This document shows, piece after piece, positions 53,838-64,000 of a DNA stretch of 64,000 nt. Under the pieces are notes generated by a model that saw only the letters and a program-made list of their open reading frames with translations, was not told the DNA's origin and did not search any database. Source of the DNA: Monosiga brevicollis MX1. Its lineage: Eukaryota; Opisthokonta; Choanoflagellata; Craspedida; Salpingoecidae. The first letter of the stretch is position 1. Each line of letters opens with the position of its first letter. The stretch lies in NCBI RefSeq assembly GCF_000002865.3, contig NW_001865050.1, positions 781,032 through 845,031 on the forward strand, written 5' to 3'. Position numbers and translations under genes: made by a program.

Positions 53838-55262
53838 ATGGCCCAATCTTCGGGCGTGTTGCTTCACAACCGCTACTGGCTCTGCGAGGTGCTTGGTCTC
53901 GGCGCCACAGCCCTTGTTCGCAAGGCCCTCGACATGAATTGCAGTACTGTTGTGGCGCTCAAGTTTTTTCATCGCGGTTGTGAGCACAGTTACGCTCGTG
54001 AGCTGGCAGCCCTGCAGGAGCTCACGGATGCCCCCCACGTTGCACGTTTGCTGGATCACTTTTCCACTTCTTCAGGCCAATACGTTCTGGTATTGACCTT
54101 TATGCCCGGTGGTTCTTTGTACGACCGAATCCGTCCGTCTACCACGGCTCTCATAACCATGGCTGACATTCGGCGGTGGTTACATCAGCTGTGCCTGGCT
54201 GCTCTGCAGTTTGAGCAGCGTCAACTCGTGCATGGTGACATTAAACCCGAAAACTGCCTCATTGATGAACAGGGCAACCTTGTGCTACACGATCTTGGCA
54301 CAACGGTGGCCCGCCACTCACAATGCGCCGCAGAGACGCCAGGAACCCACCTATACCTGGCTCCCGAAGCCCTCGCCTGCTCACACAATAACAGCGCTCA
54401 AGATGCTTGGGCGATAGGCTTGGTCTTGTATGCATCGCTGTTTGCCGATCTTCCATGGCCACGTGCCGACAACGGCTGCCCATCCTTTTATAACTACCGG
54501 ATGACGGGCCGGCTTCCACTCAGCGATGCACAAATGACCATGATGAGCCCGGCGCTGCGGCCAGTGCTATGGCACCTGCTTGCTCCAGATCCAGAGCAAC
54601 GCATGTCCTTGCAAGCTGCCGCCGCCTTCTTTGCAGCCGATTGCAATTGGTTTGCACCCACCTCTCTCTCGGGCGTCATGGTGGCCATGCAGCCCTCTCG
54701 TCGTGTCTTGGTTCAACAAAGCGACGATGCCCCTCAGGAGCGTCATGCAAGCCTGGGTACCCACGCAACAAGGGCGTCTTCAATTGCGAGTCCCCCAGAC
54801 TCGCCCGCTTTGACCATGGAGCCACGGCACCCAGCCTTAGCCCGTGTTCAAGCCCTCAGCGCGCAAAGGTCGGCCAGCACGCTAAGTTCGACCGCACAGC
54901 CAATACCTGGCCTTCCCGTATGGTCCTGGAGTGATGCGCCTCCTGACAAAGCCTCCCACAATACGCTCAATGGGTCTGAACCAGTCGAGAGGATAAAGCC
55001 GCCCCCGCAAACTGATGCACAACCCTTGTTGAAGCGCACAGTCTCCAGCTTGAGTTGTGCACATTCCACTTCACCCCAAGAAGTACACCTTGGATGCGAA
55101 CCCACACCTGAACTTGATCTCAAACAGGAACCAGAACAACCCCTAAAACACCTTCTTGAACCACAGTCTGAGCCCAAGCCCAAATTCAAACTTGAAGCTG
55201 AGCCTGAACCCCACTCAGCCACTTGGTCGGCCTTACGAAAACTGAGTGGGGATCCAGAATGA
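53838..55262 (+). CDS. Intronless serine/threonine protein kinase with Glu-Pro tail
   Basis: A single 474-codon exon in a region where neighbours have many introns. Kinase motifs by residue: glycine loop LGLGATALV (19-27), ATP Lys in VALKFF (K42), a likely helix C Glu in ARELAAL (E55), HGDIKPENCL (catalytic D134), HDLGTT in place of DFG (D152), TPGTHLYLAPEA (APE), and QDAWAIGLVLYASL with LPWP. All catalytic residues are present, so it is probably active. HRD is HGD, so the Arg that usually senses activation-loop phosphate is missing. Residues from about 280 on are low-complexity, ending in repeated Glu-Pro/Lys-Pro (EPEQPLKHLLEPQSEPKPKF). The subfamily was not assigned. No membrane segment is seen. 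Confidence 0.8.
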   Translation: MAQSSGVLLHNRYWLCEVLGLGATALVRKALDMNCSTVVALKFFHRGCEHSYARELAALQELTDAPHVARLLDHFSTSSGQYVLVLTFMPGGSLYDRIRPSTTALITMADIRRWLHQLCLAALQFEQRQLVHGDIKPENCLIDEQGNLVLHDLGTTVARHSQCAAETPGTHLYLAPEALACSHNNSAQDAWAIGLVLYASLFADLPWPRADNGCPSFYNYRMTGRLPLSDAQMTMMSPALRPVLWHLLAPDPEQRMSLQAAAAFFAADCNWFAPTSLSGVMVAMQPSRRVLVQQSDDAPQERHASLGTHATRASSIASPPDSPALTMEPRHPALARVQALSAQRSASTLSSTAQPIPGLPVWSWSDAPPDKASHNTLNGSEPVERIKPPPQTDAQPLLKRTVSSLSCAHSTSPQEVHLGCEPTPELDLKQEPEQPLKHLLEPQSEPKPKFKLEAEPEPHSATWSALRKLSGDPE

Positions 55263-55631
55263 TCTTGATCTTCCGTCTCTTTGGCTCGAGGTCGAAGGCA
55301 TTTCCCATGCTCGCACCCCACGTACTTAGTCCAGTATCTATTCAACATAGCTATCTCAGGTCCCTGTCATTTTACTTGTGTGTTCAAAGGCAATATGCCT
55401 GGCCTTCCAGTGTTTAACCTGTGCTTTACTTCTCCTCACTGAGGATATAATCGAAAAAAGCGAGAAATGATTGGTTTGAGCACAATCCTCAACTCCTTGG
55501 CGCGACGGCAGACCTGCTGCTGCCACCCCTCGTCCCCCAGAAGTACAAATCGAGAAGAGACAAACGCGAGTCAAAGAGGTGTGCGGAACACAAAACACCA
55601 ACTAATCTAAAAGACACTCGCTCTGTGTCAC
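55263..55631. other. Convergent intergenic region
   Basis: It separates the kinase (+) from the GH55 gene (-). No gene or strong motif is seen. Confidence 0.4.
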
Positions 55632-58457
55632 TTAGGCGTCGAGGTTGACGGTCATGGTTGAGCAGAAGGTGCTATTGTACGTGGCGGGGACGGTCGTGAC
55701 GCCCGACAGCATGTTCGTGACTCCGTAGACGTTGTGCGCAAAAAAGTCAACTTGGCTTGCAGCATCCACTTGAACAATGTCTTGCTGCACGCCATAAAAC
55801 CAACTACTCCAGCACATGTCGACACCATGAGCATCGGCCACCAGAAAGGCCAAGTGCCTTCCGCGTGGGCATTTCGAGATGGATAAGGGCCAAAAGTGCA
55901 CATACCTGTAATAGCCAGTACCATACATGGAAATGTTCTTGCTGTTGCCAATTGTCAAGGCCCAACTAGTTGGGGGGCCCTGTCAAGACATTGCAGTGTG
56001 CTTCGGTGAGACAAGAGACACTGTTGAATGGCGCAGGCTCGTCGTTACGCCCGTGGCCCTTCCGCAGACCTGATCCTGCTGCCTTTTATCAAATGCGCGC
56101 ACCCTTGCATACCTGCCAGTATGGCGTCTCAGTTTGGGTAACCACGGCCACAACATGGCTCGAGTCGGTGATGTTGTAATTGTATTGCGCATTGTGTTCG
56201 ACGGCCGTGCCGTACATTGTGAGGTCTTGCGCACCCTCCAACAGCAGGCCGCCTTGCACCACGGCTGTGACATTGGTGTTGGAATCGATGTTGTGGTCTG
56301 CGGTCCAAAGCCAAGAGTTTTCCAAGTAGCCCCCGGCACCGGGGGTCACGTGCATCAGCATGCTGGCGTTGAAGTACACACGGGCATGAACATCGTGCAT
56401 GGTGCTGGCGGCGTCGGCATTCCACTCGAGCAAGATGCAACCCAGCGCGTTATTAAGCAGGCTCAGCGTAAGATCAGCAAGCAGAACGCGATCGCCCGTT
56501 TGAAGCATGGGTTGAGGGTTGCTTGGGTCGGCAAAGGCACTTCCAGTGCCATCAGCTGACAAAATTGACAGGGCTTCCCCCACCAGGCCACTGCCTGATG
56601 GAATGGTCACTGTACTTGTGATACGGTAGTTTCCATACGGCAAGAACACAATCTTGCCGGTGTTCAAGGCCGTTTGCAACGCTATGGTGTCGTCGGTCTG
56701 GCCATCACCTTTGGCGCCGTAGTCATAAGCACTGACTACGGCGTTGTCGGCCACCACAGGCAGAGCCCGCTTCACCAACGGCCCACTGGGTGCTGGAAGA
56801 CTGCCAGTGGTTGCAGCCATCAACTGAGAGGCATTGTAAAGGGAGCCCTGGAACCAGCGATCAATGTGACCCGAGCCAGACACTGCCGGCATGGCCTGAG
56901 TCAAACTTTGAATCTGATTGTAGGCAAAATTCTGCAGCACCATGCCGCGCAAAGCCGAGGGATAGTCGGTGACGATTGCGGTCCCAACATTGGAGAAGGT
57001 TGAGTCGATCAAGACAAAGCTACCCGCTGAGGCACCTTGGAAGGTGAGTCCCACCGGTGAGTTGTTGATGGTGAGGTCTACCAGGGTGAATACCCAGTCC
57101 CAGCTGAGTTGAAAGCCGACTTGCGCCGCATTGTTGACAGTGATGCTCCGCAGCGACCATTGCTGGCCACCTGGTGAACGGAAACAACAACAACAGCAAC
57201 AACAACAGGAAAGAGCCGTGAGATGAAAAACGACGGCACCGCACAGCTTGGACGGGAGCAATCACTAAAAACAAAAACATCCAAGTTGATTGGCGACAAG
57301 ACACTACGAGCACGAATGGATGGGACGCACCAACGCTAGCACCAATTTGGCCGCCATTGATTACCAAATCTCCGATGAACCCTCCGCCGCCACTTTCGAC
57401 AAAGAGGCCCATGTGCCCATTATTCACATTGACAGTGACGTTTCGGATGGAGGTACCTGCTCAGGGAAGCATGGATCACGCGGCCGTGTTGAACAAAAAA
57501 TAGGAAATGAGGTGCAGGTGCACTTTGCGGATGATCCTGAGCAGACGATGCGACTCACCTTGGGCAACAGCCCAATGAATGCCCACAGCGTTGGGATTGC
57601 CATCGCCAATGTCGATGATTACATTTTGCAGCTTATGATAAAAGTTGCTCACGTGTGAACCTTGGTTAAAGTTGGTCGCCGTCACCACATAGGCTTCTAC
57701 AAACAAGACAAAATCGAACAGAAGAAACAGTGAGGCTGCCTGGGTCAATCGGCCAGCTGGACGCAAACTATATGATATAAGACTATATGATATATAAATA
57801 TGACTCAAAAACGTACGGCTCATGGTTGTGGAGGAGTTTGCCAGTCGAATGGTGGGCGGGCAGCGCCAATTGCCAACGAGGTGGGTGTAAAAGTACATGG
57901 CCAGCGTGTCATGTACGACATAGGTGCCAGGGGGCAAGTAGACCACCAAGGGCGTCTGTGCACGATTCGCCCACCGGAGCAGGATCACAAGGGCAAGGGG
58001 TGGCGAGTGAGCAAACATGGATGCTTGTTCTCCGTCGCAAGCCCAGATCGCATGTCCATGTTCGAGCGCATGCGGCGGCGGCAGAGAAAGCAGGCCCTAC
58101 GCCAACGCACCCAACCAAAACGTTTTGGTCGGAGCGTGGCAGCGGCCAGCCTCGTGGCGCCCACACACAGCTGAAATTCGGGTAAAACCCGTCTGTTCCT
58201 ACCTTCAAGGTAAAGGGTGTGCTGCGGCCCTCTGTTAGAACACGCTGCAGCGCCGCCGTGTCATCGGTCACGCCATCGCCCGCGGCGCCGTAGTCCTTGG
58301 CATTGCGGAAGGCCGACCCGTGTTCAGCAACATCGTACCAGGTCACACATTCGTCGTCGCCCACGTGAGACGCTTGTGGTACACTCCCGCAAGCCCGCGT
58401 GGCCAGCCCAAGCGCCAACACAAGCACTATCATAAACCCCAAACCCCTCTGTGCCAT
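55632..58457 (-). CDS. Secreted GH55-type beta-1,3-glucanase
   Basis: A signal peptide (MAQRGLGFMIVLVLALGLAT) is followed by the first half of a twin right-handed beta-helix: NAKDYGAAGDGVTDDTAALQ (58290), then TPLVVYLPPGTYVVHDTL, MYFYTHLVGNW, AVGIHWAVAQGESH, GHMGLFVESGGGGFIGDLVI and QLSWDWVFTLVDLTINN. The second half restarts with AYDYGAKGDGQTDDTIALQT (about 56720) and runs through HVTPGAGGYLENSWLWTADH and NAQYNYNITDSSHVVAV. This order is that of fungal GH55 exo-beta-1,3-glucanases, where each half is a Pectate_lyase_3-type unit. The enzyme would cut laminarin, callose or fungal wall glucan outside the cell or in food vacuoles. At least six introns. The stop is at 55632 after MTVNLDA. Exon joins near 55960-56100 are less sure. 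Confidence 0.8.
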
Positions 58458-58791
58458 CTTGTCCAGTGGTGTCGCTGCCCTTTTGAGGCTCGCCTCGCTC
58501 CGCGAAAGATAAGACAGCAACACAAGAGAAAAGAAGAAAAGAAATAGAAAAAAAGAAAGGAGAGCCACATCAAAATAATAAAATAAAGGTACCACGTGTA
58601 AAACAAGAAAGAACTGTGTACATGTCAGACAAAAACTCGTTGTTGTGGCCAAGATTTCCCGCCCAAATTTGAAAAGCAGGATCGTCAGAGAAGGTGTTTG
58701 TTGCTGTTATTTTTTTTGGGGGGGGGAAGGGTACTCACGCTTGATCTCACGCTTGACACGACCTTGGGTTGCTTCCCGGACGACTGGTGTC
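58458..58791. other. Divergent GH55/RACGAP1 promoter region
   Basis: 334 bases between two start codons. A-rich (58510-58600, plus-strand sense), with a T8 run followed by a G8 run near 58710-58726. No gene. Confidence 0.5.
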
Positions 58792-61700
58792 ATGGCCGTC
58801 AAGGGCATCCAGCTGCTTCAGCGCTTTGAGCACGTTACCGGTGCACGACAGCGGTATCTCTCCGAAGTGCAGCGTCGTGAAGAAGTGCTGGGCGACATCC
58901 TCAATCGCCTGGGCGTGAGTCTGCCTGCGACTTGGCCCTGTCTCCTGCGCGACCAAGAGAAAGACTTGCGCCAACAGGTTTCCCAGGCCTAATCTTCGCC
59001 CCGCTCTCCTGCCACTTAGGTTGATGAAGAGGAGACCTCGGAGCAATTTCTGGCCCAGTTTCAGAAGTTGCAGGATGATGTGGCGGCGGAGTCAGCGCGC
59101 TGCACTCGAGCCACGCAACGCATTGCGGCTCTGCAAGACGAGAATGAAGACATGAAGCACGAAGTGCGCATGCTCGTGGACCGCCGTCTCCTGGCCGAGC
59201 AGCAACACCAGGAACTCCTTGCCATTCTTCAGGATGTGTACCAGACCATCAAGATGGACGAGGGCGCAGACGCTCATCTGACGGAGAACATCACCACGAG
59301 CTTTGTCCAGCTTGAACGCTCTTCCCGCAACTTTCAGGAGCGCCGCAACTCTCACTTGCACACCCAACGCCTTTCTCAACTCGTTGAGATTGATACAGAC
59401 GATGACTACACCCGCCCCGGCACACCAGAATCCAGTGCCGCGACACCTACCGGCGGCACCCGCTGCCCTCACTCGCCTCAGCCGGCACAGCGCTACAATC
59501 TCATCACCTCCTCTGTTGTTCCACGCGACCTCTCGGAGCCTCCGAGCGACGAGGAGCCGGAAATCGAGGACGACCGTGCAGACAACGCCTTGTCTCACGC
59601 GCCACTCCAAGTGCGGAGTCTCGACTTTTCCGAACCAGATCACGTTGATGCCCCGCACGCGCGCCGCCGCCCACCGCAACGCCGACCCTCAACCATCAGC
59701 ACGCGCACGCTCACGGCTGCCTCCTCGTCAGCCTCTCTGTGCTCGGTTCAAACCCTGTGTGCCGCTCCGTCAGCCCCACTTTCACCGGAGAAGCCCGTGT
59801 CATCAAGCCGAACCAAACACTCTGGCGAGCACCGTGAGGAACCCGACATCAACGCCACGGTGGACGAGACCATTGAAGCTAGCACGCTGGAGGATGGCCC
59901 TCAGGCTCGACCCATTCAATTGAAAAATCTGGCACCAGAACACGTGGAGGAGCACTACCGCGCCCGCCAGCGCCGCCGCACTCGCCTGCACGACGTTGTC
60001 AAGCACAAGTGCCCAGGCCGCAAGCGCACCTGTGACCAGTGCCATACCAAAATGTCCCGTGGAGGGGAGCACTTTCGTTGCCAACAATGCGCGTCGCACT
60101 TCTGTGGAGCTTGCCAACGCATTGGCGTACGTTGCTCAAGTTGTGCCCATGGCCTCGGTCTCGCCTCCTTTCTAATGATTCTCTGCCCGCGCATTTGGCT
60201 CATAGATTGCAGCCACGTGCGTACCTCCCCCATACTGGGATACCAAGGCGGCGAAGAAACGTGCTCCTGTACCTTTTGGACGCAACCTTGAGGTACGCCC
60301 CTGATTTTCCAGATTGGCTTGCCACATGCACAACGTCGATTCAAACTCAATGCTAAACGTGTGGTGGCAAACTGTGTCCTGCGATGCAGAACGACATTTT
60401 TGAGGGCTTGCAATACGGCCGCAATCGCCTGTTGATGCCCAACCTCATCTTTCAATGCATCAAGGAGCTGGATATCCGCGTGCCTCGCGTAAGTGGAGGG
60501 AATATCCCTCTCGGCAATTTCTTGAGTGCAACTCACTGCTTTTCACTTGGCACACACAGCTCAAGGACACGGCGGAAGGCATTTTTCGCAAGCCTGGCTC
60601 CGAATCAAGTGTGCAGCGCCTCTTTGCGGCCTACGCAGACGGTGGCAACCCGTGGCTGCGAGACGAAGACGTGGATGATGTATGATGCGCTGGAACTCAC
60701 TTAATTTGCTTGCCCGACAAACCTTCCCGAAATGCACACCTTGTTGCTGTCATTGCCAATGCATCCCCTTCTTATCTTCGTTTGTCCGTGGCGGCGCGAT
60801 CACCCAGGTGGCTTCCACGCTCAAGGCATATCTCAAGGGTTTGGACGAGCCCCTGCTGACGTTTCAGTACTACGAACAATTCATAGCCTTGGGGCGCCGT
60901 ATGTCAGCGCTCGGGACATTGCCGGCGCGTTGATGACTCTGCCGTCCTTGGCTGACTTTCATACTGTGTGTGGACTTGTAGAGTACCAAAACGAGGGCTT
61001 TGAGGCCGTTCAAGGCCCGCTTGAGACGTTGGTCGGCCAACTACCGGCGTTGCACTTTTTCTCGCTGTGGTATCTCATGCGACTCCTCCATCGCTTCTGC
61101 AAGCACGCGCACAATACGAAGATGGGCCCGAGCCAATACGGCGTTTGCTTTGGGCCCACCCTCCTGCGCGCCCAACGTCCCGAGCAGGAAGCTCTTGACA
61201 TTGCCTCGGGTGCCACGGCCAAGGTTTGCCTATCGGAATGCAGCCGGCTTTATACGGATCGGCACTAGCGTATATTTTAGGCTCCTGTTTTCATGAGCTA
61301 ATGTGTGATGCAAATCTGCTCATCCTGCCTTTCTAGGTCATCGAGGCTCTCATCCTGCTGCCCAAGCGAGCCTGGCAGCGCTTGCATGAAGAGGTAGACC
61401 TTTGTACCTGTGTGTGCATTTGTGGCTGTCTTACGTTGATCCGAGAGAAAGGCATTCGTAGTCTATCCACACGACCGAGCACTCACGTGAGATATCTGTT
61501 GTCTGCGTTTGCCTCTGCAGTTTCTGAATCGCAGCCAGCTGGCATTGGACATCAGCCCCGTACCGACGAAAAAGGTGAGCCTTCACCTTGTGCCGGCTCT
61601 GGGCTGAGGATGGAAGTGCATCTGTTGCAACCTCGCCTTGCTTCTCACTTGCGTCCTCTTCCATTATTGGGACACACAGCGCCCGTAATTGCAACTCCTG

Positions 61701-61885
61701 GAGAATACGAGAGACTGCCGTTACCGCCTGGTCCTCTGCGCACAGACTCAATGTCATGTCAAAAAAAAAGTTCCATTGCCCATATTATGAAGATTTCTTC
61801 TTTCGCCCCCCGCAAAATTGACGCCACCACACCATCTTCCTCGCCCCCATGTCGACCCGTCCAAAACCACCGACTCTCGCGTTGA
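58792..61885 (+). CDS. RACGAP1: RACGAP1 (MgcRacGAP/CYK-4)-like centralspindlin subunit
   Basis: With kinesin-6 this protein forms centralspindlin, which drives cytokinesis. Domains in order: an N-terminal coiled coil (residues about 20-130, FLAQFQKLQDDVAAESARCT); a Ser/Pro-rich acidic linker; a C1 zinc finger opening TRLHDVVKHKCPGRKRTCDQ, as in the animal RLHDFVSKTV; and a RhoGAP domain. RhoGAP landmarks are PNLIFQCIKELDIRVPR, AEGIFRKPGSESSV (arginine finger), STLKAYLKGLDEPLLTFQYY and HNTKMGPSQYGVCFGPTLLR. C-terminal exons (61337 on) give VIEALILLPKRAWQRLHEE, FLNRSQLALDISPVPTKK and APVIATPGEYERLPLPPGP. The start at 58792 (TGTCATGGCC) is followed by a short exon ending at donor CTGGGC|GTGAGT. 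The C1 motif has Cys where the second His ligand is expected (CQQCASHFCGAC). Confidence 0.8.
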
Positions 61886-61950
61886 CAGCCACAGCCACAA
61901 ACTCGTCGTCACCCTCCTCAAAAGATGTTTGCATCAAAAAAAATTTCAAA

Positions 61951-62040
61951 TGTGTGTGTGTCACTTTGTGTGAATGAGTGAGTGTGTGTGTGTGTGTGTG
62001 TCACTTTGTGTGAATGTGTGTGTGTGTGTGTGTGTGTGTT
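61951..62040. repeat. (GT)n repeat with duplicated unit
   Basis: Two copies of GTGTGTCACTTTGTGTGAAT lie about 43 bases apart within GT runs, between RACGAP1 and the next gene. A short tandem duplication (TTTTTGTCATCA) follows at about 62050-62080. Confidence 0.85.
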
Positions 62041-62147
62041 TGTCACCAGTTTTGTCATCATTTTTGTCATCATTTTTGTGTCTGTTGATGTTTTCCTACA
62101 TAGCAAAACATCAGCCTACTGTAAAGCGCCCGCGAGGGAGAGGCAGG

Positions 62148-64000
62148 ATGGCGGGGCGATCGGGGGTGCAGCGGGGTCACAGCGCTTGCGTGCTGGGACT
62201 GGCTGTTTACGTGGCGTTGCTCTCTTGTACACGCGGTAGTCTGACACTGACGACACCCAGCTCGCTGCTGGTGCTCAACACTGATGGCAGCATCGCCGAC
62301 CTCCGGGCTCGCACGGCCAACCCGGGCAATTGGAGTTTTGTTCTCGATGCACATCGGCCCATCTTTACTTTCCTGGCGTCGGGCGTCGAACCAACGGGAC
62401 CCACAAGTAACATATCGGCACGAGACTGCAAGGCCTGGCCGCCCGAACTTGTCAATGCCACGCAAGCCAGAGTGCGCTTCCTGTGTCCCTCCACGCTTGT
62501 ACCTGCAGCTGCGTTCGACATCACTGTCTCCGTCCAGGCTGATCAAGAGCGCGATCAGGTGGGTAGGACAATTCAACTGCTACCTCATAAATACCCGGTC
62601 GGGCTGCTCTGCAAGCCATCCCCTGCTCCTCGTCGCGCCTTGACTCAGTTTGTGGCCGTGTTCTGTCTCTGCGACATCTAGTTCCTTTTTGGTCTGGAAC
62701 TCAACATCAATGCCACCAATGCCTCAGTGGTCCTCAGTGCCCTCGAGTTTCCCCTCTTGACCATGGCTGCCATCCGTGACGAGATGTTGCTGTCTGAGGA
62801 CAACATTGTTATGCCTTATGCTGGCGGAACGCGCAACAACATGCCGGGTACGACTCGCATGCTTTGGACCATATACCGGGAACGATGTGCCTGTTGCTTA
62901 GGAATTGCGCCTGACCGTCCTGTATACAGGCATTGCTAGTGAGGCCCAATCTCAGATGTATCCAGGCTACGCCTCCTTTCAATTCTGGGCTCGGTAAGTG
63001 CCGGATTGAGTGGTTTCTCCACACAGGGTGCTTGGATGCAATTTGACCTAGGTCCGGTTTCAAAGCCCTAAAGCCTCATCGCTTTGTGATTTTACATGTT
63101 AGTTATGATACCAAAGCGGGGCTTTATATGGCCACCGAGGACACAAACGGCAAGGCACGATTCTGATTCAGGCCAAGGTTTAGAGCCAACTTCCTCATGC
63201 CCCCTCATTTCTTGCTCTGCCCGATAGGTCAAAGAGTTTGTCTACACCAGTGCTGCTCATGACTCGATCAACATAACCGTTCGCCATCATCGCCCATGGA
63301 TCCCTTTTGATGCAGCCACGCCCTTTTTGCCTTACCAAACGGCACTCCGCACGTTTTCTGGGGATTGGATGACAGCTGCTACATTGTACAAGGCCTGGGC
63401 AGGCCAGCAATGGTGGACTCGCACCCCTTTGACGAGGCGTACAGATATCCCCTCCTTTCTCCTCAATGGCACGGGCGTCTGGATAAGTGGTATCAATTCG
63501 CAGTCAGGTTTTAATCCCAACCGGTTTGGCCCTCATCTTGAGCAATTGCCAGCCTACATTGCCGCACTTCGTGCTCGCAGCGGCTTTCGTCATGTCGTTC
63601 ATGTACCCTATGGGTATGTTCTACGGAATGTCGCATCAAAAGAAGCAGCAAAAGACCAAGAGATGGAGACCGGCCATCAAAATGCAGCTTGCTACCTTCT
63701 GTCTCACTCGACTCTGTGGGTGAGCTCGCTAGGTGGGAGCACGACGGAACGTGGGCTGGAATTGATTACCTGCCCCCGCAACCATCCGCAGACGCTTGGC
63801 AAAACGCAACGCAGCAACTCCTGGCTCAGGTGGGGACGTGCAGCAAAAAGGGACTTGAAATGCCTTTGCAAGCCCAAGGCAGTCGCCTCAAACGGGCGTT
63901 ATCAGCCTCATCAGTGCCCCTGCAACCGCACGCGCCCCTTGACACGTGCGATCCAGGGAGATCAAGTCGCCTTCTTGGTTTCTGGATTTTGGTGGGTGGT
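62148..64000 (+). CDS. Secreted DUF6259-like protein, partial at window end
   Basis: The ATG at 62148 opens a signal peptide (GHSACVLGLAVYVALLSCTR, cleavage before SLTLTT). The following exons read GLELNINATNASVVLSALEF, LSEDNIVMPYAGGTRNNMPG, MYPGYASFQFWARYDTKAGL with YMATED, and then FSGDWMTAATLYKAWAGQQW with PSFLLNGTGVWISG. The sequence DN-x-V-x-P-x-GG, then YPG...QFWARYD..GLY, then GDW..AA..Y..WA is the pattern of DUF6259, a family linked to glycoside hydrolases and common in Planctomycetes/Verrucomicrobia-type bacteria. A later exon opens WEHDGTWAGIDYLPPQPSAD. Introns are present (about 62560-62681, 62847-62935, 62993-63100, 63162-63229), so it is a bona fide nuclear gene. The C-terminal part lies beyond the window. 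Function is inferred only. Confidence 0.6.

Overview
The window is nuclear DNA of an intron-rich eukaryote. It is moderately GC-rich, with compact genes, many small GT-AG introns (about 75-250 bases) and long runs of simple repeats. The gene set is animal-like: ERM, RACGAP1, pecanex, TANGO2, NUDCD1, LSM11, a probable codanin-1, and a KIF1-type kinesin. It sits beside secreted carbohydrate enzymes of microbial or fungal type. This fits a unicellular holozoan, most likely a choanoflagellate. That is an inference from gene content, not from a marker gene. No tRNA, rRNA, CRISPR, virus-like element or transposon was recognised. Two assembly gaps (N runs) abut low-complexity DNA.

Left part (1-12 kb): NUDCD1-like gene without its CS domain (+), TANGO2 (+), RBM25 splicing factor (-), and a miniature ERM protein (+). 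Next (12.8-18 kb): a secreted mosaic protein with four beta-sandwich-like modules, Thr-rich stalks and four L-domain-like modules (+). At 18.3-22.8 kb, LSM11 (U7 snRNP, -) and a codanin-1-like gene (+) lie head to head with about 220 bases between start codons; both families concern histone supply. A small one-pass membrane protein follows (+).

Middle (24.8-48 kb): kinesin-3 with motor and FHA domains (+), diphosphoinositol kinase PPIP5K/VIP1 (+), a TPR-like plus SGNH hydrolase protein (-), and a long pecanex gene (-). In the pecanex gene a ZZ-type zinc finger exon and several unrecognised helical exons are spliced in phase to the membrane and C-terminal part.

Right part (48.7-64 kb): mitochondrial-type methionine aminopeptidase (+), a secreted N-acetylneuraminate lyase-like protein with an altered GxxGE motif (-), an intronless protein kinase (+), a secreted GH55-type beta-1,3-glucanase (-), RACGAP1 (+), and a secreted DUF6259-like protein cut by the window end (+). 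Three secreted sugar-related proteins within 14 kb suit a phagotroph that handles bacterial, fungal or algal polymers. Most genes come in divergent or convergent pairs. Gene ends were fixed from splice-site phase and protein similarity read by eye; start exons are the weakest part.
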